A stretch of 5,651 nt of DNA, taken from contig JASHSO010000154.1 of assembly GCA_030038715.1 (NCBI GenBank), forward strand, positions 1 to 5,651. The letters run 5' to 3'. The notes below the pieces were generated by a model, which saw only the letters and a program-made list of their open reading frames with translations, did no database searches and was not told where the DNA came from. A program made the position numbers and the translations under genes. The DNA is from Streptosporangiaceae bacterium. GTDB taxonomy: Bacteria > Actinomycetota > Actinomycetes > Streptosporangiales > Streptosporangiaceae. Of the stretch, positions 1 to 4,583 are shown one piece after another. The stretch's first letter is position 1. Each line of letters opens with the position of its first letter.

Positions 1-7
1 TGGCCAC

Positions 8-34
8 TGTACTGCAATGTAATACACTTGGGTT
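8..34 (+). promoter_or_regulatory. Leaderless promoter and operator of the toxin-antitoxin operon
   Basis: A TANNNT-type -10 hexamer, TACACT, lies at 23-28 and is followed by exactly six bases before the GTG at 35. That spacing puts the transcription start on the start codon, the usual geometry of leaderless actinobacterial genes. The 9-bp palindrome TGTAATACA (18-26) overlaps the hexamer. A looser pair, TGTACT (8-13) and AATACA (21-26), makes a larger imperfect inverted repeat around it. Ribbon-helix-helix antitoxins commonly repress their own operons by binding such sites, so this is a natural operator candidate; that is inference. The -35 region would fall at the window edge and cannot be judged. 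Confidence 0.45.
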
Positions 35-343
35 GTGGGCGTCGACTGGAGTCACCGGGGCGACTACATGGCGGAGCGCCACGGTGTCACTGCCGAGCAG
101 GCGGACGAGGCACTGGCCGATCCTGATGCGCTGGTCTTCGACCCGGACTACGCAAGCCAGTCCGGGCGCAGCGTGCGCACGATCGGCTGGTCGAGTACCG
201 CTGGCCAGTTACTGACGGTCATTACCGTGACCGAGGACGACGTGACCTATGGCGTCAACGGCTGGCCAGCCAACGACATCGATGCCCGCCACTACCGGGA
301 CGCCGACCCAGCCGAGCAGCGAGGAGACAGCGATGACACGTAA
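35..343 (+). CDS. BrnT-like toxin of a type II toxin-antitoxin pair
   Basis: This 102-residue protein, first gene of a two-gene operon, resembles BrnT, a small RelE-fold ribonuclease toxin held inactive by its partner. The BrnT-like signature is ERHGVTAEQADEAL (residues 14-27) followed by DPDALVFDP (29-37). A strand-rich core follows (SVRTIGWSSTAGQLLTVITV), then a C-terminal ARHYRD segment where BrnT carries its arginine-rich active-site helix. BrnT is usually about 90 residues, so the length fits. The canonical RxISAR-type motif is replaced by NGWPANDIDARHYR, so this is a divergent branch and the RNase activity is inferred. GTG at 35 is chosen because a TANNNT box sits six bases upstream; no Shine-Dalgarno is visible. 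The stop overlaps the antitoxin start by 11 bases, implying coupled translation. A generic small toxin-like protein outside BrnT is the alternative. Confidence 0.72.
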   Translation: MGVDWSHRGDYMAERHGVTAEQADEALADPDALVFDPDYASQSGRSVRTIGWSSTAGQLLTVITVTEDDVTYGVNGWPANDIDARHYRDADPAEQRGDSDDT

Positions 344-668
344 CGACGACGAGCTTCGCAGGCTGCTCGATGAGGAGGCCGAGCATGCCGAGGCCACCAA
401 GGACGACCCGATTCCGGCCAGTGCGCTGGCCCGTGCCAAGCGCCCGAACCGCGGCAAGTCGGTGATGTTCTCGCTACGGCTCAACCCAGATGAGCTTGCC
501 GCAGTGCAGGCGCTAGCCGAGGATCAGGGCGTGCCCGCCTCGACGCTGGTCCGCGGTTGGATCATTCGTCAACTCGCAGCCGAGCACGCCGGGGCCACCG
601 ATACCGCTACCATGCTGGACCGGCTTGAGACTGACGTGCGCGTGCTGCGCAAGCTCGTCGCTTCCTGA
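333..668 (+). CDS. BrnA-like ribbon-helix-helix antitoxin
   Basis: This 111-residue protein is the likely antitoxin and DNA-binding autorepressor of the operon. The N-terminal 40 residues are charged and probably disordered (MTRNDDELRRLLDEEAEHAE), rich in acidic residues suited to binding a basic toxin. A ribbon-helix-helix fold follows: strand VMFSLRL (44-50), helix A at 52-66 and helix B at 68-83 (PASTLVRGWIIRQLAA). This is the arrangement of MetJ/Arc/CopG dimers that insert the strand into the major groove. A C-terminal helix (about 92-109) may aid dimerisation. The ATG at 333 is preferred over an in-frame start at 249 because GAGGAG lies at 321-326, six bases upstream, and the longer form would run far into the toxin gene. 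Whether it is specifically BrnA-type is inferred from the toxin next to it. Confidence 0.75.
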   Translation: MTRNDDELRRLLDEEAEHAEATKDDPIPASALARAKRPNRGKSVMFSLRLNPDELAAVQALAEDQGVPASTLVRGWIIRQLAAEHAGATDTATMLDRLETDVRVLRKLVAS

Positions 669-991
669 CCTGCGCGGCGACGCAAGTACCGCTCCGCAGG
701 GACTTTCGCTTCCGCTTTTCAGGAGGCTTTGCAGATCCATATCAGTCGATAGCAGGCCGCTGAGCGGGCCAGTTCCTACCTCTGAGGCCGCGATGTGTCC
801 ACAGCCGCCCACCGGTTTCCACGGGTGTTGTTAGCAAGGCCGTTAGCAAGTTCGCCGTACCCGCGCGATTCGTCGAAGCTTGATAACTCAACAGAGGACG
901 ACGCGGCCCGTGCGCCGCCATAGTCGGTGCCGTAGGTTGCGGTACGTCTGTGCTATGCGCGCTGCGCCGCAGCTGTGGAGTTAGGACGTTC
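669..991. other. Gene-poor spacer with a tandem GTTAGCAAG repeat
   Basis: I find no convincing gene in this 323-base stretch. Open frames across it have poor codon pattern and no recognisable domain. A weak GCGG/CCGC hairpin near 674-692, followed by a pyrimidine-rich run ending in CTTTT at 716-720, could end the toxin-antitoxin transcript, but the stem is short. The only clear structure is the tandem repeat at 830-850. Directly before the hydrolase pseudogene there is AGGAC at 983-987, four bases before its ATG, which probably served as its ribosome binding site. Confidence 0.5.
830..850. repeat. Tandem direct repeat of GTTAGCAAG
   Basis: Two perfect copies of GTTAGCAAG start at 830 and 842, giving a 12-bp period with GGCC completing the first unit. 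The pair lies in a gene-free stretch. Closely spaced direct repeats of this size may be a binding site for a regulator or a recombinase arm site, but nothing in the window identifies the protein involved. Confidence 0.6.
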
Positions 992-1392
992 ATGGGTGAC
1001 CCGATTCTTGAGGCGCTGAGTGAGCTTATTCCGGTGGCTGTACGTCGCGGCGAGCTGCGTCGCGATGGCCGGTGGCTTCGCTGGGTAGAGGCCGGGGAAG
1101 GTCGCCCGCCGGTTGTCGTGGTTGGCGGGCTTGGGGAGCCAGGATCGCTGGCCTGGGCAGGAGTCTTGTCGGCTGTGGCTGCGCGGACCCGGATCATTGC
1201 CTACGACCGCGCCGGTCTGGGAGCTAGCGATGCCACTCCTGACCAGACTCTTGAGGACCAGGTCGCAGACCAGCAGGCACACCATCTTGACAGGCACCGG
1301 GCACGCAATCAACGAGGAACGGCCGGAGGCGATAAGCAGACGCCATCGTCCTGATGATCAGCGGCATCGGCCGGCGAAGTCGTCGTCCATAG
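992..1392 (+). pseudogene. Alpha/beta-hydrolase pseudogene, internally deleted and frameshifted
   Basis: The first 93 codons (992-1270) encode a clear alpha/beta-hydrolase N-terminus. They contain the hydrophobic strand and oxyanion-hole turn VVVVGGLGEPG (residues 41-51) and the conserved YDRAGLGASD (71-80). After 1270 the homology stops in this frame, and the ORF continues as low-complexity residues to a stop at 1352-1354. A second frame then carries a typical hydrolase C-terminus, TILTGTGHAINEERPEAIS (1281-1337), whose GTGH holds the catalytic histidine at 1302-1304. One extra base at about 1338 moves homology to the third frame, DAIVLMISGIGRR, ending at TAG 1390-1392. The lost middle, well over 100 residues in this family, includes the GxSxG nucleophile elbow and the acidic residue. 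No active enzyme can be made. The substrate is unknown. Confidence 0.8.
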
Positions 1393-1413
1393 ACCCTCAC
1401 TCGTCGCAGAGCG

Positions 1414-1524
1414 TCACCGGCGCGCACGCTGGCTGCGCTGCTTACGCCAGCTCAGCTCTGCGATCACTGCGCCACAGACAACCGGGCCGAGCACGATGAA
1501 AACAATTCCGACCGACCATGGCAT
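1414..1524 (-). CDS. Possible 36-residue single-pass membrane peptide
   Basis: A short minus-strand frame starts at ATG 1524-1522 and ends at TGA 1416-1414, encoding MPWSVGIVFIVLGPVVCGAV and then IAELSWRKQRSQRARR. Residues 4-24 form an uninterrupted hydrophobic stretch of membrane-spanning length, followed by a strongly basic tail (six K/R in the last eleven residues), which would keep the C-terminus in the cytoplasm. This layout is typical of small membrane proteins and less likely by chance. However, no good Shine-Dalgarno is seen, only a weak CACAAT box six bases upstream, and the neighbours are all broken genes. It may instead be a surviving fragment of a larger membrane protein, or a chance ORF. 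Confidence 0.35.
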   Translation of the reverse strand: MPWSVGIVFIVLGPVVCGAVIAELSWRKQRSQRARR

Positions 1525-1551
1525 GGCGACATTGTGGCACGGCGGGGTCCG

Positions 1552-1791
1552 ATGCCTAAGCCGGAACTCACGGGCGGTCCTCCGCAGCGGATCTATCGGC
1601 TAGATGAGCTGCGCTGGGGTGAATTGCAGGCGCGCACCGAGCGCCGCGGGCGTGCTCGCCCGGTCAATGACACCTGGATCGCGGCTTGCTGCCTGGTCCG
1701 GGACCTGCCGCTGGCCACCTTCAACTTGAAGGACTTCGAGGACTTTGCCGAGTATGACGGCCTCCGGATTATCGGCGTCAATGAGCGCTGA
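1552..1791 (+). pseudogene. C-terminal fragment of a VapC-like PIN-domain toxin
   Basis: The readable frame yields about 80 residues, whereas PIN toxins of the VapC type have about 130. Its second half is a clear PIN C-terminus: RPVNDTWIAACCLVRDLPLA, then TFNLKDFEDFAEYDGLRII. The aspartate of NDTWIAA is a conserved acidic metal ligand, and ATFNLKDF is the family's last strand and turn. The N-terminal half, which starts with the hydrophobic strand and first catalytic aspartate (MxxLDTS-like) and holds the second acid, is missing. Residues before about RWGELQ (1612) have no family resemblance. An ATG at 1552 and a GTG at 1534 are both open to it, neither with a strong ribosome binding site. No adjacent VapB-like antitoxin is present. 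It is best seen as a dead remnant; a translated partial PIN protein is possible but would lack a complete active site. Confidence 0.75.
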
Positions 1792-1932
1792 ATAACTGCC
1801 CAGCTGGATCCCCCGCAGCACCAGGCCGATCCATCGCCGTACGAGGAAAGGACCGCTGTTCATCGACCTCGGCGGATGCTGCCGCGGGCCAGTCGAGTTC
1901 GGCCTCGCCTATGCCGAAGAAGTCGCAGACCA
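1792..1932. other. Spacer with an unassigned coding-like frame
   Basis: No identifiable gene is present. The plus-strand frame reading TTC ATC GAC CTC GGC from 1859 stays open from 1802 and has strongly GC-ending codons through about 1930 (FIDLGGCCRGPVEFGLAYAE is part of its product). It may be a fragment of another lost gene abutting the integrase piece. I cannot assign a family. Confidence 0.3.
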
Positions 1933-2075
1933 CTGCGGCCCGAGGAAGCCGTCGAACTCCGCCCGGAAAACCTCGCCAGCTTGCCCGACCACGGCTGGGG
2001 CGAGCTGATCCTGACCGGCTCCGAGCCGCGCAGCGGCACCTGGTGGACGGACAGCGGCACAGCAAGGCAGCGCCG
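1933..2075 (+). pseudogene. Tyrosine recombinase (phage-type integrase) catalytic-domain fragment
   Basis: About 47 codons read LRPEEAVELRPENLASLPDH and continue GWGELILTGSEPRSGTWW. This matches the segment around the first catalytic arginine in actinobacterial phage-type integrases, where LRPxEAxxLR is followed by an acidic/proline stretch, GWGxLxL and a Trp-containing turn. The arginine of LRPEE is the conserved first catalytic residue. Normally an R-x-LKHR-like segment, the HxxR box and the catalytic tyrosine follow, but after about 2075 no frame continues the family. Upstream sequence in this frame also lacks the core-binding domain. A full integrase has about 350-450 residues, so only a small internal piece remains. 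It indicates that an integrative element or prophage was once here. The short match keeps confidence moderate. Confidence 0.55.
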
Positions 2076-2176
2076 CGCCAGCGCCATGGGCACCGCTGGG
2101 ATTTCTGCCTCCGAAGTCGACTCCGACTCGCCAGGCTGTGGCCTGCCGGGGTAGTTGGACTGATGTATTCCGGTAT
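2076..2176. other. Short spacer between the integrase fragment and the ATPase gene
   Basis: Both downstream continuations of the integrase frames (to stops at 2152-2154 and 2178-2180) lack recognisable homology. No hairpin with a U-tract that could terminate the ATPase transcript is evident. Confidence 0.35.
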
Positions 2177-3514
2177 TTAGCAGCAGTCCACGTGGGCAGC
2201 ACCGACGGCGTCCGCGTCAGTGGCCCAGCCGCTCTTGCGCATCGCCTGGCGCGCCCAGAGCCGATCTAGTGGCAGCACCCTGATCCAGTCATCGCGGGAG
2301 TAAGCATGAACCCCGGTGTAGAGGACGATGGCTTCCTGCAGACGCGTGCCGAGGCGGTCTTTCAGCTGGCGGAGGCCACGGAGGTCGCCAGAGTCGATCC
2401 GGGTCCCGGCCTTGATCTCGAATGCGATTACCTGACCGTCGTCGCGCTCAACTACGAGATCCACCTCCTCGCCGGCCTCGGTGCGGAAATGCCCGGCGCC
2501 GACTGGCGCTTCCGACCAGCTGGCCTGCTTGAGGATCTCCCCGACAGCGAAGGTTTCGAGCAGGTGGCCATAGCCGGTGAGAGCCGCGGGCACGGCCTGG
2601 GCGATCTTTTCGGGAGTGAGATTCAGCAGCCATGCCATTACGCCGGAATCGACGAGGTGCACCTTCGGGTGCTTGGTGACCCGTGAGCCGAGAGTTGTGC
2701 CCCATGCCGGCAGCCGATAGATGAGGAACACGGCCTCCAGCAGCTTGATGTAGTTTTCGGCCGTGGACTTCTCCAGCCCGATGATTGCGCTGGTCGCCGC
2801 CATGTTCAGGACCTGGCCGGATCGGGCGGCGAGTTGGCCGAGAAGCCGGGGCAGCATCTCGCGTTTCCGTACGCGGGAGATGTCCAGGACATCCCTGTCG
2901 ACGACCAGGTCGACGTAGTTGGAGAACCAGCGGGAACGGGAACGACCCGGTGGGCGGCGAAGCGCGACGGGCATCCCCCCGGACGTCGCGCGCTGGGCGT
3001 ACTCGTCGCGGGTGGCTGGCACCGCGGGCGAGGCCATATCCACCCCCGCGCCGTCCAGAAGACTGGCGACGAAAGTCTCGCGGACGCCATCGATCTCGCC
3101 CTGCGACAGCGGAAGTACCGGGATGATGTCCACCCGCCCGGTCAGCGCCTGCCCCGCCTCGGGCAGGGTCGCATACCGGGTCGACCCTGCCAGGATGTAG
3201 CGGCCGGGTCGCAGATCCCGGTTCAACTGAGCCTTGATGGCATCCAGTAACGCTGGCACGTGCTGGTATTCATCGATCAGGACGAGCCGGTCAGATTCGA
3301 CGAACCTGGCCGGATCGTCTCGCACGGCCGACCTGGTGGCGGGGTCATCGCAGTCGATCACGGATAGCCCAAGCTGCGCGCCCAGCTGGCTCAGCAGGGT
3401 GCTCTTGCCCACGGTCCTTGGCCCGTTGAGAACGACGACGGGCTCTTCGGCTAGCCGGGCTTCCACCACGTCCACCAGGCGCCGCTTCGCCAGGCCGGTC
3501 AAGACTGCACGCAT
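2177..3514 (-). CDS. AAA ATPase with C-terminal DUF4143 domain
   Basis: This 445-residue cytoplasmic protein is full length for the AAA_14/DUF4143 family (usually 380-450). The ATPase domain has Walker A GPRTVGKST (31-39), Walker B LVLIDE (77-82) and a sensor-1-like YILAGSTRY (106-114), where family members have a polar Ser/Thr. The middle contains YVDLVVDRDVLDISRV, then a winged-helix-like segment (AATSAIIGLEKSTAENYIKL) and LIYRLPAW, all typical DUF4143 landmarks. The C-terminus carries EVDLV (350-354) and EIK (366-368), the spacing of PD-(D/E)xK nuclease-fold proteins. The family is common in bacteria and archaea, often single-gene and mobile. Its biological role is not settled and no partner lies here, so I assign none. 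Start choice: ATG 3514 has TAGGAT seven to twelve bases upstream (leaderless geometry), and an AGGGG could also act as a ribosome binding site. All key motifs are intact. Confidence 0.9.
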   Translation of the reverse strand: MRAVLTGLAKRRLVDVVEARLAEEPVVVLNGPRTVGKSTLLSQLGAQLGLSVIDCDDPATRSAVRDDPARFVESDRLVLIDEYQHVPALLDAIKAQLNRDLRPGRYILAGSTRYATLPEAGQALTGRVDIIPVLPLSQGEIDGVRETFVASLLDGAGVDMASPAVPATRDEYAQRATSGGMPVALRRPPGRSRSRWFSNYVDLVVDRDVLDISRVRKREMLPRLLGQLAARSGQVLNMAATSAIIGLEKSTAENYIKLLEAVFLIYRLPAWGTTLGSRVTKHPKVHLVDSGVMAWLLNLTPEKIAQAVPAALTGYGHLLETFAVGEILKQASWSEAPVGAGHFRTEAGEEVDLVVERDDGQVIAFEIKAGTRIDSGDLRGLRQLKDRLGTRLQEAIVLYTGVHAYSRDDWIRVLPLDRLWARQAMRKSGWATDADAVGAAHVDCC

Positions 3515-3526
3515 GCCCCTATCCTA
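3515..3526 (-). promoter_or_regulatory. Leaderless-type promoter of the ATPase gene
   Basis: On the minus strand TAGGAT (3526-3521) is followed by six bases (AGGGGC) and then the ATG. That places a -10 hexamer of TANNNT form at the distance expected when transcription starts on the ATG itself. No clear -35 box is present at 17-18 bases upstream. The AGGGG in the spacer could alternatively be a Shine-Dalgarno for a transcript beginning further upstream. Confidence 0.45.
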
Positions 3527-3530
3527 CCGC

Positions 3531-3590
3531 CTGAATTCCGCGACTCCAGTCGAAAATTTCCGTGTTTCCAGTTCCTGAATTCCGTATTTC
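3531..3590. repeat. Repeated CTGAATTCCG boxes upstream of the ATPase
   Basis: CTGAATTCCG occurs perfectly at 3531-3540 and 3575-3584, 44 bases apart (about four helical turns), each centred on the palindrome GAATTC. Between and beside them are related TTTCC-type words: ATTTCCG at 3557-3562 and 3586-3592, and GTTTCCAG at 3564-3571. The stretch is visibly more AT-rich than its surroundings. Its position just upstream of the ATPase start suggests an operator region, possibly for autoregulation; that is inference. Confidence 0.5.
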
Positions 3591-3686
3591 CGCGGCATGG
3601 CGACCGCATCTCGCTGTGCGCTTCGGCCGGGGCAGACGGCCGGCAGGTGACCGCAAACCTCCGGAACTGCATCGCGGTATCCGATG

Positions 3687-3701
3687 GGCTCTGTAGCAAA
3701 G
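3687..3701. mobile_element. Possible solo IS6-family terminal inverted repeat
   Basis: GGCTCTGTAGCAAAG matches the terminal inverted repeat known for IS6100-type elements (GGCTCTGTTGCAAA) at 13 of 14 positions. No transposase remnant or second copy is found in the window, so this would be a solo end. The same bases form a short hairpin (GGGCTCTG-TAG-CAAAGCCC, one mismatch), so chance or another function is quite possible. Confidence 0.3.
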
Positions 3702-3756
3702 CCCAAACGTCATGACGGGCCCGGTAGCTTGCTGGCCGGATATGCCGTGCAGGCAG

Positions 3757-3833
3757 GTCCGCTCACTGTCCGCGACGACAAGCGGTTCGCCGGGCCGCCG
3801 TCCCGGCCCGCTGCCGTCCGCTATATGTCCGCG
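3757..3833. repeat. Two paired GTCCGC box repeats
   Basis: GTCCGCTCACTGTCCGCG (3757-3774) and GTCCGCTATATGTCCGCG (3816-3833) agree at 15 of 18 positions and differ only in the central three bases. Each contains two direct GTCCGC half-sites 11 bp apart, that is, one helical turn on the same DNA face. The two units are 59 bp apart. This is the arrangement expected for a regulator binding direct half-sites, and it lies upstream of the ORF at 3971. The regulator is unknown. Confidence 0.5.
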
Positions 3834-4018
3834 GCCATCGGCTCTTCGAATACGTGACCGCTAGCTGCCATGACAAGCGTCGCTGGTCCGAACGTACAGC
3901 CAAGGTGACAACATCGAAGGATCGTCACAGGTCAGCATAGTGTAATCGAACGGAAAGCGGAGGCGTCAGCATGACTCCGGCCAGAAGCCGCCGCGCACAC
4001 AATTGCGCTGCTAGAGGC

Positions 4019-4036
4019 AGCGGTCTGCAGACCGCT
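4019..4036. repeat. Perfect 18-bp palindrome
   Basis: AGCGGTCTGCAGACCGCT is its own reverse complement over all 18 bases. It sits inside the weakly coding leader of the DUF4209 ORF. It may be a site for a dimeric DNA-binding protein or a strong cruciform or hairpin. It is not a tRNA anticodon arm, because the stem leaves no seven-base loop. Confidence 0.6.
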
Positions 4037-4113
4037 CACACTGAGGGGCGCTTCCACGAAGACAAGATCACTAATAGCCGCGCTGACCTGCAGGAACTAC
4101 GAATTGTGATCAG

Positions 4114-4150
4114 TGGCAGGTGTTGGGTTCGAACCAACGGCGGGCAAAGC
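4114..4150 (-). other. tRNA 3'-end remnant (tRNA-Tyr-like), probable attachment site
   Basis: Read on the minus strand, GTTGGTTCGAACCCAAC (4138-4122) is a perfect T-arm: a five-base-pair stem GTTGG/CCAAC closing the seven-base loop TTCGAAC. It is followed directly by ACCTGCC (acceptor 3' strand) and A (discriminator), with no encoded CCA. On its 5' side GCTTTGCC (4150-4143) resembles the variable arm of a class II tRNA. The combination, with A73, fits actinobacterial tRNA-Tyr. There is no matching 5' half: GGCAGGT, D-arm and anticodon arm are absent where they should lie, and DUF4209 coding sequence occupies that space. A lone tRNA 3' end is the normal residue of site-specific integration, since integrases target this part of tRNA genes (for example SLP1 in Streptomyces uses tRNA-Tyr). 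Confidence 0.55.
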
Positions 4151-4583
4151 AACCAGCTTCTGGCGCTCAGTCTCGCCCGCGGATTCCGCCACTTCTGGTC
4201 CGGTGACTACCAGGCATGCGTCCACGTGGTCGCCCCTAAGGTCGAAGCCGCAGCGCGAGTCCTTCTGCTGGAGCTTGACGAGGGAATCTACCGGCTGCAG
4301 GCGGCCCGAGATCCGGGCCAGTATCCAGGTCTGTACCCACTCCTGCACGAACTTGAGGATCTGGCGCTGGACGAGTCGTGGGCTTACTTCCTGCGCTGGC
4401 TCTTGCTCGGCCCGACCGGGCAGAATATCCGCAACGAGGTAGCCCACGGATTCGTCGGGGACATCAGCCCCGTCTACGCCGCGCTTGTCCTGCGCGCCGC
4501 CGCGTTGCTCATCTCTATCGCAGGACCGCAGCCCGCATCTGCAACACACGGCACCGACGGAGGGCCGCACCGGACGTCAGACC

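Larger units (their letters stand above)
3591..3970. other. Gene-free region with repeats and a possible IS remnant
   Basis: No reading frame here has a convincing codon pattern or domain. It contains a CGGCCG-GGGCAGA-CGGCCG hairpin (3624-3642), an IS6-like terminus (3687-3701), paired GTCCGC boxes (3757-3833), an inverted GTGAC/GTCAC pair (3905-3926) and a TANNNT-like TAGTGT (3938-3943) upstream of the next ORF. A strong GGAGG ribosome binding site at 3959-3963 sits seven bases before ATG 3971. Confidence 0.45.

Noticed and set aside
937..959. Sigma-70-like promoter TTGCGG / TATGCG before the hydrolase pseudogene
   Set aside because: The spacer between the two boxes is only 11 bases, far from the required 16-19.
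742..1197. 151-residue minus-strand ORF across the spacer and hydrolase pseudogene
   Set aside because: It is compositionally biased (Arg, Pro, Ser, Thr), lies antisense to clear hydrolase homology and shows no domain.
2306..2686. 126-residue plus-strand ORF antisense to the ATPase gene
   Set aside because: It mirrors the codon structure of the opposite-strand DUF4143 gene, has no domain of its own, and the ATPase motifs prove the other strand is coding.
3519..3713. Overlapping minus-strand ORFs of 60-66 residues upstream of the ATPase
   Set aside because: All lack a domain, a ribosome binding site and a consistent codon pattern. They cross the repeat-rich AT-biased stretch.
4114..4200. A complete tRNA gene on the minus strand
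   Set aside because: The T-arm and acceptor 3' strand are perfect, but no D-arm, anticodon arm or pairing GGCAGGT 5' strand lies at the required distance. DUF4209 coding sequence occupies that space.
4113..4442. Plus-strand ORF beginning MAGVGFEPT and minus-strand ORF ending VGSNPTPAT
   Set aside because: Both peptides are typical translations of a tRNA T-arm and run antisense or out of frame to the DUF4209 homology. They support the tRNA remnant rather than real proteins.
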